Assembly: GCA_947167015.1 (NCBI GenBank)
Contig: CAMVGM010000010.1
Location: 1 to 57,260, forward strand
Source of the DNA: an uncultured Bacteroidales bacterium
GTDB lineage: Bacteria > Bacteroidota > Bacteroidia > Bacteroidales > UBA932
Direction: 5' to 3'
Length of the DNA stretch: 57,260 nucleotides
Shown here: in pieces, positions 49,758 through 57,260 of the stretch
Numbering within the stretch: position 1 is the first letter of the stretch
How the letters are laid out: each line of letters opens with the position of its first letter
The notes under the pieces: generated by a model
The model's database searches: none
What the model was told of the DNA's origin: nothing
What the model saw: only the letters and a program-made list of their open reading frames with translations
Translations under genes and position numbers: made by a program

Positions 49758-50024
49758 TTATTCCTCCACAAGACCGGCTTTCAGCCATTCCCGGGCGATG
49801 TCGCGGGCAGCGGAGGCGGCTTCGTCCGGCTCTACCTCGTACTCGTCCAGCAGCAGGGCGGTCAGGTCGTCCACGCCGAATTCGCGTCCCTCCACCCCGC
49901 GCCACAGAAAGGCGGCGGAAGAATTCAGCGACACGAGCCGCTGGAAATCCACGGTCAGCCCCTCGCCGATCACGATGTGCTCGTCGCCGAGTTCGCGCAA
50001 GACAAAACCTTCTTTCAGATGCAT
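49758..50024 (-). CDS. PqqD-like peptide-chaperone-fold protein
   Basis: 88 residues from the ATG at 50024 (MHLKEGFVLRELGDEHIVIGEG), set by a -7 element that ends only 4 bases before it; a longer frame adds 6 residues overlapping that element. It follows the PqqD pattern: LNSSAAFLWRGVEGREF, then LTALLLDEYEVEPDEA and a final helix. PqqD proteins bind peptide substrates in RiPP pathways, but many Bacteroidota copies lie beside NTP_transf_5 genes with no RiPP enzyme. Here such a gene is divergent, 60 bases away. Confidence 0.8.
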   Translation of the reverse strand: MHLKEGFVLRELGDEHIVIGEGLTVDFQRLVSLNSSAAFLWRGVEGREFGVDDLTALLLDEYEVEPDEAASAARDIAREWLKAGLVEE

Positions 50025-50028
50025 GGCG

Positions 50029-50036
50029 CAAAGATA
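50029..50036 (-). promoter_or_regulatory. -7 promoter element of the pqqD-like gene (leaderless)
   Basis: Reverse-strand TATCTTTG fits TAnnTTTG and is 4 bases before the ATG, the same spacing as at 10309-10316, placing the expected start of transcription at the start codon. Confidence 0.6.
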
Positions 50037-50057
50037 CGCCATTTCGCCGAATTTCCG

Positions 50058-50065
50058 TATCTTTA
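50058..50065 (+). promoter_or_regulatory. Possible -7 element of the nucleotidyltransferase gene
   Basis: TATCTTTA differs from TAnnTTTG only in the last base and lies 18 bases before the ATG at 50084. Back to back with the PqqD-like promoter. Confidence 0.4.
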
Positions 50066-50083
50066 CCCGGAAAAGCTGCCGTT

Positions 50084-51085
50084 ATGCAGAACGATACCTA
50101 CGTATTCTTCGCGCTCCTGCGCGCGGGCCTGTGGGAGTGGGACCTGCGCCTGCCTTCCGCCCCTTCCGCGGATGCCTGGCAGGCCGTCCTGCAGACGGCG
50201 CGCCGGCAGGACGTGACGGGCTTGGTGTACCGCGGCATCGCGCATCTGCCGGAAGAACAGATGCCCCCTTCGGAGTTGCGGCTGTCGCTCCTGGCCGGCG
50301 TGGACCGCATCGAGCGGCGGAACAAACAGATGGGGGCCGTGCAGGACGAACTCCTCCGGCGCTTCCGGGATGCCGGGCTGCATCCGCTGGTGCAGAAGGG
50401 TACCGAGGCGGGGAAGTACTACCCCCGCCCGCAGCTTCGCGAGAGCGGCGACATCGACCTGTATTTCCCGGCGGATGAGTTTGACCGGGCGAAAGCCCTG
50501 CCTCCCGGCTCAAGCATCGCTCCCGACGGCGCCTGTGTTTTCAGATTCCGGGACGTGACGGTCGAACTGCATTCCCGCTACTACGACCTGCATCTGCCTG
50601 AATCGCGCCTTCCCGAAGTCCCTTCCGTCTATGCCGAACTGCTGATGCTCTCGGCCCACATCCTCAAGCACGCCATCGGCGCCGGGGTGGGCTGCAAGCA
50701 GCTCTGCGACATGCTCCTCGCATTGGAGAAAACGGACGGGCAGTACGACAAAACGCTGCTGGAGAAATACTTGAGGGATGCCGGGATGCTCCGCTGGCAC
50801 CGGATCCTCTGTTCGCTGCTCGTCGAGGACCTGGGGCTTCATCCCGCCCGCTGCCTGCCGGGCTTCAAACCCTGCAACCCGGCTCCGCTGCGCCGCATCA
50901 TCCTGGCAGGCGGGGCCTTCGGACTCTTCGACCCGGCCCGCGAAAAGGCGGTCCGCAGCGGCAAGACCGTCCGTAAGATGCAAGCAGCCAGCGCGTTCCT
51001 GAAACGCCTGCCCTTCTCGCTTCGCGTCGCGCCGCGGGAAACTTTCGCCACCATCGGCGAACTCGTAAAAGGGAATCTTTCCTAG
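50084..51085 (+). CDS. Nucleotidyltransferase-family protein (NTP_transf_5 type)
   Basis: 333 residues from the ATG at 50084. The longer frame reaching to 49700 is antisense to the PqqD-like gene. The motif LVQKGTEAGKYYPRP followed by RESGDIDLYF (acidic pair of a nucleotidyltransferase palm) defines this poorly known group. The rest is helical, with HILKHAIGAGVGCKQLCDML typical of the family. Target unknown; in other Bacteroidota the family is often found with PqqD-like genes and capsule or secretion genes. It converges on wcaJ with stop codons sharing the bases CTAG. Confidence 0.82.
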   Translation: MQNDTYVFFALLRAGLWEWDLRLPSAPSADAWQAVLQTARRQDVTGLVYRGIAHLPEEQMPPSELRLSLLAGVDRIERRNKQMGAVQDELLRRFRDAGLHPLVQKGTEAGKYYPRPQLRESGDIDLYFPADEFDRAKALPPGSSIAPDGACVFRFRDVTVELHSRYYDLHLPESRLPEVPSVYAELLMLSAHILKHAIGAGVGCKQLCDMLLALEKTDGQYDKTLLEKYLRDAGMLRWHRILCSLLVEDLGLHPARCLPGFKPCNPAPLRRIILAGGAFGLFDPAREKAVRSGKTVRKMQAASAFLKRLPFSLRVAPRETFATIGELVKGNLS

Positions 51086-52398
51086 AACTTCCTGCCGCCC
51101 ACGATGCGCAGGAAGGTAAGCGCCAGCAGGCGCATGTCGAACCAGAGCGAGTGGTTCCTTAAATAATAAAGGTCCAGTTCCAGCCGAGTGAGCATCTTGT
51201 CCAATGTGTCCGTGTAGCCGTTGTACAGCGTGGCGTAGCTGGTTACGCCCGGGCGGATCTGGAAAAGATAGCGGTAACGCGGGTTCACCGCCATGATCTG
51301 GTCGATGTAATACTGGCGCTCGGGGCGGTAGCCGATGAAGGACATGTCGCCACGGAAGACGTTCCACAGCTGCGGCAGTTCGTCCAGATGGTGCTGGCGC
51401 AGGAACTTGCCCACCTTGGTCAGGCGCGGGTCGTCGTCGCCGGAGTACAGGGCAGGGGAGCCGGCGGCCTCGGCGTCGGTGCGCATCGAGCGGAATTTCA
51501 AGATTTTGAAAGGTTTCCCTCCGCGCCCCATGCGCTCCTGGGAATAGATGGCCGGACCGCCGTCTTCCATCTTCACGGCGATGGCGCAGAGGAGCGCCAG
51601 CGGCGAAAAGACGATGATCAGCAGGCCGGACAGCACGATGTCGAAAGAGCGCTTGATAATGTGACCCATCAGCGACATGGCGTCGTTGTTGGGAATGTCG
51701 GAATCCTTGGCGTTGTTTCCAAGGTTCTGTTCTTTGTCGCCTCCTTTCGGGAAAAGGATGCAGTCCACTCCGCCCAGGCGCCACTGCAGGGCGTCGATTT
51801 CGTCTGCCGTGGCGGCGGCATACACGATACGGTCGCCGATGACTTTGCCCGCGTCGGCCGGGTTGTTGGACAGGTAGCCGAGCACGGTGTAACGGCCGGA
51901 GGCCTCGGATTCGTCGGCGAGCAGTACGGATTCCCGCCCTATGCCCGCGACGAGCGCGCTTGCACGGCCGGTGGCGGCATGGATTTCCCGCTCCTCGCGG
52001 CGGATACTGCGTACCAGGAAGCGGGGCGAGAACAGCGCCACGCTCGTGAAGATCACGTCGGCCAGCAGGGCCACGACGGACAGGGTGTTGGAAGGAGTCT
52101 TCAAGAGCCCCACGACTACGAGGATGACCATCCCGACCTCCTTGACCAGGATGGCGCGGCCCAGGCGGCTGTAACCGCGCAGGGACGCATATTGCATGAC
52201 GACCTTGGAACTCTTCGTCAGCATCAGCCCCATCAGCGTGAGCAAGGCGCCGGAACCGACCCACCATGCCAGACGCGCGGCGAAACCGAAAACGGGCTCG
52301 GAAACGCCGCGCATCAGCAGGATTGCGGCCAGGGAACCCAGCGCGGACAACAATGTATCCACGGCCAGCCTTCTGAGGTAAGCGCGTCTCTCGTTCAT
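51082..52398 (-). CDS. Undecaprenyl-phosphate sugar phosphotransferase (WcaJ-like initiating enzyme)
   Basis: 438 residues. Four N-terminal hydrophobic helices, a CoA/NAD-type middle domain, then the PHPT core: KRSFDIVLSGLLIIVFSPL (re-entrant helix), LKFRSMRTDAE, GKFLRQHHLDELPQLWNVFRG, MSFIGYRPERQYY and IRPGVTSYATLY. It transfers a hexose-1-phosphate-type unit from a UDP-sugar to undecaprenyl phosphate, the first step of the repeat unit. The locus has no other initiating enzyme, so it should serve the 13.6-47.8 kb array although 3.3 kb away and separately promoted. Bac_transf C-terminal signature is complete. Confidence 0.94.
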   Translation of the reverse strand: MNERRAYLRRLAVDTLLSALGSLAAILLMRGVSEPVFGFAARLAWWVGSGALLTLMGLMLTKSSKVVMQYASLRGYSRLGRAILVKEVGMVILVVVGLLKTPSNTLSVVALLADVIFTSVALFSPRFLVRSIRREEREIHAATGRASALVAGIGRESVLLADESEASGRYTVLGYLSNNPADAGKVIGDRIVYAAATADEIDALQWRLGGVDCILFPKGGDKEQNLGNNAKDSDIPNNDAMSLMGHIIKRSFDIVLSGLLIIVFSPLALLCAIAVKMEDGGPAIYSQERMGRGGKPFKILKFRSMRTDAEAAGSPALYSGDDDPRLTKVGKFLRQHHLDELPQLWNVFRGDMSFIGYRPERQYYIDQIMAVNPRYRYLFQIRPGVTSYATLYNGYTDTLDKMLTRLELDLYYLRNHSLWFDMRLLALTFLRIVGGRKF

Positions 52399-52420
52399 GG
52401 TTTCAGATGCTTTTGACGCG

Positions 52421-52428
52421 CAAATGTA
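52421..52428 (-). promoter_or_regulatory. -7 promoter element of wcaJ-like gene
   Basis: Reverse-strand TACATTTG fits TAnnTTTG, 22 bases before the ATG at 52398. No clear -33 TTTG; TTTC is near the right place. Confidence 0.6.
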
Positions 52429-52477
52429 TCATTTTCCGTGGAAAAATGCAAAGTGAATCCTGATTTCTCGAACTTAT

Positions 52478-52514
52478 AAAGCCCCGGGCTTCCTTTTGTG
52501 GAGCCCGGGGCTTT
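52478..52514 (-). terminator. Terminator of the fimbrillin-like operon
   Basis: Perfect 13-bp stem AAAGCCCCGGGCT / AGCCCGGGGCTTT (52478-52490 and 52502-52514) with an 11-base loop. On the reverse strand it is followed by ATAAG, so the T run is only the three T of the stem. It lies 32 bases after the stop at 52547. Confidence 0.75.
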
Positions 52515-52546
52515 GGCAGAGGTATCACAGGATGCTGTCTTTGCGA

Positions 52547-55132
52547 TTACTCGTCGGGGGTGCAGCGCACCACGGAGTAGTCAGAGGTTTCGCCGCTCTG
52601 GAGGGTGAACATATCTTCCCTGAAACGTATTCTGAGGAAACGCCAGATACTGGCGGCGGTATAAAGGGCTCCTGTAGCAGAGTTATACATTCCCTGCAGG
52701 CCGACGTTGGCCAGGATCAGGTCTCGTTCGCCGAGCGCGGGTAAGAAGATCTGTTCCGCGCCGGTGGCGGGATAGACACGGCCGGGTCCACGCATCTGCT
52801 CATCTTCCTCCTTACTCACCCACTTCGTGTTGGCAGCGGAGAACCCTCTAAACGTTATAATATTCGGCACCTTATATCCGACCGGAGAAGGATCATACAC
52901 GCTTTTCGTGATGAACTCAGTCTCGGCTTGCGTCGCGCTGGAATAGTTTCCGGTTGAATTCCATAAATTGTACCAGGTCGGCGAGGTGTAGGTGTAGCCA
53001 TTGTCGAGATACTGTTTGTACGGCTCCCGGATCATCTGCTCGATAGGCATCCTGCCCGGCAGACCATACTGGGGTGCATACTGATTACCGTCTGCTGCCG
53101 AAGGATACACGGGTTTGTTGAGCGGAGCGTCGTAATCGCCGTTGAATCCCGGGATGGGATCCTTGCGGCCCCAGCCGTAGTACGGACTGTTGCCGTATGT
53201 AATCGTCGTCGGGCCCTGTTTCTGCGTGAGCAGGATCGGTTCGGACTTGACTCCGTCCGGGTCGTCCTGGACCACACGGACATAGGCCGTGCGCCCGTCG
53301 TAGCGCGACATGATCCGCGTGTCCACCCAGCCCAGATTCTCCCTCGTTATTTTCTGTCTGTAGGCGACGTTCGTATGCGGCGTGAGCGGGAGGTTGGCGC
53401 TGCTCAGGTCGTGATCCGTCACCCAGATGTGCCAGCTCCAGGCAATCACGCCGTCCGCCAACACGGCCAGCATGGCATTCCCCTGGGTGATGTTATCCTT
53501 CGGGACGCTGAAGGTGATGTAGGCATCCTGGCCGCTGCCGGTGATGGCCACGTTCTCAATGAGCCCGGGGGAATCCATCCACAGCAATTGGGCGGTAAAG
53601 GTCTTTCCATTGTGCTGCGTCTCGATGTAAGGACTCGTGATATAGCCTCCCAGGTGGTCTAAGAAACGGCCGATGAATCTCATGTTAGGTTGGTTGGGGT
53701 ATTGGGCGCCAGCGTCTGTGCGATAACCGCTAGCCGTCGGTGATGTTTTGGCGCGATAGGCAACCTCGTTGATCGCACCACCCTTCACGCCGTTACCATA
53801 GACGAGCGGGAATTTGTAGGTGCCGGCGGCCTGGACCACATAGCAGTTGGCCGTCGTGCGGTCAACGGTCGCGCCCGTGGCGACATTGATCGTGGAGAGA
53901 TCGAAATCTGACTTCTGAGCGGCAGCCCGCAGCGCGTTGGTATGCTCGTCCAGCGGGATGCCGTTGCCATCCAGGGGGATGGCGTTCTCCTGCGGAGCCG
54001 CAACGATGCTCAGCGGCTGGCCGTCGACGTTGCCGCGGAGGTCGACGCCGGCACCGAGGTTCAGCCAGTCCGGCCAGGTCGTGGTCCAACTGCCCGCGGC
54101 GCCGGTCTCGGAGAACTCGAAGTGGAAGGCCTCGGCCTCCTCCGAAACTCCGTTGGTCACATAGCTCTTGAATTCGTCGCCTAAGCTGATGATACCACCG
54201 GTATATTCCGCGTCATCTATGTCGTCATTCAGACCTTCCATCACGAAACGGATCGGAGAATCTCCGGCGGACAGGCGCTTGCCGTGGTGGCGCCGCATGT
54301 CGAGCGAGCCGTCCGCAAAGGTGCGGGAGGCCAGCACGTTGCCGTCCTTGTCAAGAGACTCCACCCTGACACTCTGATAGACGCCGCAAGGCACGGGGAG
54401 ATTCAGGGAGAATGTGGTCACATTGGGGCCTACGCCGCTCTCGGAACTGGCGACCGTGAACGTGATCACGTTGTTGGTCGTATTCCCCTGCGTCTGGATG
54501 AACGGAGCGGTCGGGTCCGTGGTGTCCACGGTATAGGTGCCAGTGACATCCTTGTCAAAAGTTGCCACGACCGTCACCGTGGCCGGGTCGACGTTGGGGA
54601 AGGTAACGCGCATCAGCGCACCGACGTGGTAGAAATCCAGCTGGTTCGACGTGGGGACGATGCTGTTGTCGGCCACCATCGGGGAAGGCGTGTAGTCGGC
54701 GGTCAGCCCCGTGTTGTTGCCGGCGATGATGTCCGAGACGTCGTAAGTGTCAGGCATGGACACTTGCAAAACCCCTGTCGCCTGGTCTATGCCGGCAGCG
54801 GATGCCGGATAGACCGCGAATCCTTCGCGGGTCTTGCCCCGGGCCGAAGAAGCCAGGATCGTAGCGACAGAACGATCGCTCCCATTCAACTCTACGGTGT
54901 AGTTATAGAAGTAGCCGTCGCTGAAATAAAGGGCCACCTGGTCTCCGGCATCCCAGGCGAACTTGCCGTCATGGCTGTCATACGACGTTTTCGTGTTCAG
55001 TTCCGCGTCGGCGATCCGGATGGTCAGGTTGTCGTCAGTTTCCATGCCCGGAAACTCCCGCTGGCAGCCCGTGCCCAGGAGCAGGACGGCGGACAGGAAC
55101 GTCACAATATATCGGTTGGTCATCTTTTTCAT
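52547..55132 (-). CDS. Fimbrillin-like surface lipoprotein with FISUMP-like C-terminal region
   Basis: 861 residues. Signal peptide with lipobox LGTGC (C23); residues about 35-330 follow the fimbrillin/Mfa pattern (NTKTSYDSHDGKFAWDAGDQ, LDFYHVGALMRVTF, DMRRHHGKRLSAGDSPI). A middle block has SDFDLSTINVATGATV, RTTANCYVVQA and YKFPLVYGNGVK; the C-terminal 250 residues have GNSPYYGWGRKDP and TKSVYDPSPVGYKVP, common in Bacteroidota surface proteins of the FISUMP type. Likely lipid-anchored at the cell surface and perhaps a pilus tip or adhesin; an assembled fimbria is not proven. Paralogue of the next gene, 23 bases away. Confidence 0.8.
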   Translation of the reverse strand: MKKMTNRYIVTFLSAVLLLGTGCQREFPGMETDDNLTIRIADAELNTKTSYDSHDGKFAWDAGDQVALYFSDGYFYNYTVELNGSDRSVATILASSARGKTREGFAVYPASAAGIDQATGVLQVSMPDTYDVSDIIAGNNTGLTADYTPSPMVADNSIVPTSNQLDFYHVGALMRVTFPNVDPATVTVVATFDKDVTGTYTVDTTDPTAPFIQTQGNTTNNVITFTVASSESGVGPNVTTFSLNLPVPCGVYQSVRVESLDKDGNVLASRTFADGSLDMRRHHGKRLSAGDSPIRFVMEGLNDDIDDAEYTGGIISLGDEFKSYVTNGVSEEAEAFHFEFSETGAAGSWTTTWPDWLNLGAGVDLRGNVDGQPLSIVAAPQENAIPLDGNGIPLDEHTNALRAAAQKSDFDLSTINVATGATVDRTTANCYVVQAAGTYKFPLVYGNGVKGGAINEVAYRAKTSPTASGYRTDAGAQYPNQPNMRFIGRFLDHLGGYITSPYIETQHNGKTFTAQLLWMDSPGLIENVAITGSGQDAYITFSVPKDNITQGNAMLAVLADGVIAWSWHIWVTDHDLSSANLPLTPHTNVAYRQKITRENLGWVDTRIMSRYDGRTAYVRVVQDDPDGVKSEPILLTQKQGPTTITYGNSPYYGWGRKDPIPGFNGDYDAPLNKPVYPSAADGNQYAPQYGLPGRMPIEQMIREPYKQYLDNGYTYTSPTWYNLWNSTGNYSSATQAETEFITKSVYDPSPVGYKVPNIITFRGFSAANTKWVSKEEDEQMRGPGRVYPATGAEQIFLPALGERDLILANVGLQGMYNSATGALYTAASIWRFLRIRFREDMFTLQSGETSDYSVVRCTPDE

Positions 55133-55155
55133 ATCTGTTAGTTTATGATGCGTGA

Positions 55156-57260
55156 TTATTCCTGTATGGACCGGACCGGAAGCTGGTTGTACAAGTAGAC
55201 GATGCCTTTCTCATAGACTTCGCTTTCGTTGAACGAAATGACGTAAGCCCTGCGGAAGTTGTCGGATGTATTGTTCGTGAGGCTTGCGGACCAGTACTGG
55301 GACGTACTGAAGACGATGGAATCGTTGAAGAGAACAAATCCATTCTCCGGAAGGAACACGCCCTGGCCGTTGTTGTAGGCGCGGCCGTTGGTGCCGTCGT
55401 TGAACGAAGCCGGATCGGCATAGCTCCACGGGAAGTTCGATTCATTGAAACTGGCAAAGGCATTCTCGCCGGGCACCTTGAAGCCCACGGGCGAAGGATC
55501 GTAGACGGACTTGGTCACGGGTACGTTAAAGGTCATCTCCCCCAGGGTGTCATAGGTCGTATTCCAGAGATTATAGAACCATTTGTCCGTCCAGTTCCAG
55601 CCGTGAATGCTCGAGCCCGTATAATTGTAGCGGATGTTCGGGTGCTGGATGACGACGCCGAGAGGTTTCCAAAGCTCTTTACTGTATTTCGGCAGATAGT
55701 TTTCGGAATAGGAGTAGAGCTCTTTCCGGGCAGGCCCCTGCTGGTCGTCGATCTGCTTGATATAGGCGCCGGGCAGGGGATCCTTGCGACCCCACTGGTA
55801 GTAAGGGCTGTTGCCCCGCTCCACGATGGTCGGGCCGGCCTGCGAGGTGATCAATACGGTGTTGGACTCGGCTCCGCCGGACTCGGTCTGCCGGGCGCGC
55901 ATATAGACCTGTTTCGTCTCGTAGCGTTCGGTCTCCTTGGTGCCGACCCAGCCGACGTTCACCGGGGCGAATTTGATGCCGTTCAGGCCGTCCTTGAGGG
56001 CGGTGAGGTCCTCGTCGGTCACCCAGATATGCCAGCTCCAGGCAATCACGTTGTTTGCGAACAAGGCTATCATGGCGTTGCCCTGGCAGATGGTCTCAGC
56101 GGGTACTTCGAAGGTAATATAGGCATCCTGCCCGCTGCCGGTGACGCTAACACTTTCTGCATTGATGAGCCCCTTGGCATCCGTCCAGATGAGTTCGGCC
56201 GTGTAGGTCGTATTGGCCGGCAGCAGTTCTTCAATATAAGGATTGGTGATATTGCCTGTGGAGGTGCTCCAGCCGTTGTTGCCTGCGACGGTATAAAGGT
56301 GATTCTTGAAGTATCCCAAATATCCCATGACGACACCATCGTAGACACTCGCCTCGCCATTGGCCGTTCGGCGGTCGCCTCCTACACCTTTGCGGGCCCG
56401 ATAGGCACTCTCGTTGGCCGCTCCGTCCTTGACACCGTTGCCATAGACGAGCGGGAACTTGTAGGTACCCGGAGCCTGGACCACGTAGCAGTTGGCCGTG
56501 GTGCGGGCAACGGTCGCGCCCGTGGCGACATTGATCGTGGAAAGGTCGAAGTCGCTCTTCGGCGTCGCGTTTTTCAAGGCTTCGGCGTGGGCATCCACGG
56601 CCAGGTTGGGCTGCGGTTTCAGGGAGATGCGCATCTCGCGCGGACGGGAGAAGCCGCCGAAATCGATGCTGGGATCCGGGACGATCCAGTCCGGCGGAGT
56701 CGTGCTCCAGGTTCCGTCTGCGCCCGTCGCGGAATACTCGAAGCGGAAAGGAGCCGCCTCCTTGTCGCCGTATTCGTCGTATTTGAAACTCACGAATGCG
56801 TCCGAGAACGTGAAGCTGCCGCCGAAGTAGTAGGCCGTCACATCCTTGAGCGTGCCGATCGTCCAGTCTCCCGGGGTTTCGCCGAAGAAGATGAGCTTTC
56901 CGTGGTGGCGTGCGAAGGTCAGCGCAGCCTTGGAATATTCTTGCTGCAGGACCGGGTTGGTCGTGTCGTTCACATAGGCTTGGACATCGATCCGGGCGTA
57001 CGTCCCGCAGGGGACGGGAACGTTCAGTGCGAAACTGTTCTGTGCAGGGAGTCCGTTGGCCGATACGGTGAAAGTGACTGTACGGGCGTTGCTGGTTGCG
57101 CCTTCGCCGCGGTTCGTGATACGGGGATTCCGCGGGTCCGACACGTTGACGGTGTATTCTCCCGTGACATCGTTTTCGAAGGTGACGGTGACCGTCTTCA
57201 CGCCCGCGGGAAGATTGGTGCAGACGACGCGGAGCAGTCCTCCGACGTGGCGGAAATACA
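55156..57260 (-). CDS. Fimbrillin-like surface lipoprotein, 5' end outside window
   Basis: At least 701 codons; the frame stays open to the window edge (…HVGGLLRVV and NLPAGVKTV before the first GTG), so the signal peptide and first domain are missing. Conserved blocks match the downstream paralogue: DVTGEYTV, ARHHGKLIFFGE, SDFDLSTINVATGATV, VIAWSWHIWVTDEDL, GNSPYYQWGRKDP and TKSVYDPSPVGFKVP. Between these the two proteins differ strongly, as in surface proteins under diversifying pressure. First visible gene of a two-gene unit. Confidence 0.8.
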   Translation of the reverse strand, partial: YFRHVGGLLRVVCTNLPAGVKTVTVTFENDVTGEYTVNVSDPRNPRITNRGEGATSNARTVTFTVSANGLPAQNSFALNVPVPCGTYARIDVQAYVNDTTNPVLQQEYSKAALTFARHHGKLIFFGETPGDWTIGTLKDVTAYYFGGSFTFSDAFVSFKYDEYGDKEAAPFRFEYSATGADGTWSTTPPDWIVPDPSIDFGGFSRPREMRISLKPQPNLAVDAHAEALKNATPKSDFDLSTINVATGATVARTTANCYVVQAPGTYKFPLVYGNGVKDGAANESAYRARKGVGGDRRTANGEASVYDGVVMGYLGYFKNHLYTVAGNNGWSTSTGNITNPYIEELLPANTTYTAELIWTDAKGLINAESVSVTGSGQDAYITFEVPAETICQGNAMIALFANNVIAWSWHIWVTDEDLTALKDGLNGIKFAPVNVGWVGTKETERYETKQVYMRARQTESGGAESNTVLITSQAGPTIVERGNSPYYQWGRKDPLPGAYIKQIDDQQGPARKELYSYSENYLPKYSKELWKPLGVVIQHPNIRYNYTGSSIHGWNWTDKWFYNLWNTTYDTLGEMTFNVPVTKSVYDPSPVGFKVPGENAFASFNESNFPWSYADPASFNDGTNGRAYNNGQGVFLPENGFVLFNDSIVFSTSQYWSASLTNNTSDNFRRAYVISFNESEVYEKGIVYLYNQLPVRSIQE

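Noticed and set aside
1..57260. CRISPR arrays, insertion sequences, phage or conjugative genes
   Set aside because: No spaced direct repeats, transposase, integrase or phage structural motifs were recognised on either strand.

Overview
The window reads as a chromosomal piece of a GC-rich member of the Bacteroidales (Bacteroidota). Support: promoters match the Bacteroidota -7 element TAnnTTTG and Shine-Dalgarno sequences are not evident; the ileS / DksA-like / lspA order; fimbrillin-like lipoproteins; PorT/OmpA-type barrels; and a very large capsule locus. The genus cannot be fixed from the sequence alone. No insertion sequence, prophage or CRISPR array was seen.

Layout. 1-2.6 kb: 3' part of ileS, a zinc-less DksA/TraR-like protein, lspA and tRNA-Ser(UGA), all forward. 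2.8-7.6 kb (reverse): an M28 peptidase lipoprotein, a small beta-barrel protein, isocitrate dehydrogenase, and an AbrB-like regulator coupled to a membrane acyltransferase. 7.6-8.1 kb: a compact cloverleaf-like inverted-repeat element beside tRNA-Ser(CGA), then a divergent tRNA-Val(CAC). 8.1-11.5 kb: a copper ATPase and a divergent Tat-exported dipeptide epimerase sharing a palindromic promoter. 11.5-13.5 kb: a PspC-PadR-PspC operon.

13.6-47.8 kb is one reverse-strand, tightly overlapping array of 33 genes for a Wzx/Wzy-type surface polysaccharide. It encodes 13 glycosyltransferases, Wzx, Wzy, Wza, Wzc, UDP-galactopyranose mutase, a pyruvyltransferase and many acyl-modifying enzymes. Two carrier-protein cassettes stand out. 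One, at the 3' end, is FkbH-like + ACP + MBOAT + SGNH protein and looks like a Dlt-type export machine primed with a glycerate-type unit. The other, near the 5' end, is ACP + SDR + KAS III, next to a ferredoxin/FrhB-acetyltransferase fusion. The initiating sugar-phosphate transferase (WcaJ-like) lies apart at 51-52.4 kb with its own promoter.

47.9-51 kb holds an OmpA protein, a second barrel protein, a PqqD-like protein and a divergent NTP_transf_5-type nucleotidyltransferase. 52.5 kb to the end holds two tandem paralogous fimbrillin-like lipoproteins, the second cut by the window edge.

Proposed working of the locus: WcaJ loads the first sugar on undecaprenyl phosphate, the glycosyltransferases build the repeat unit, cytoplasmic enzymes decorate it, Wzx flips it, Wzy polymerises, and Wzc/Wza control length and export. 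The MBOAT/SGNH pair would add a thioester-derived substituent on the periplasmic side. The main candidates for something new are that Dlt-like cassette and the cloverleaf element at 7686-7816.
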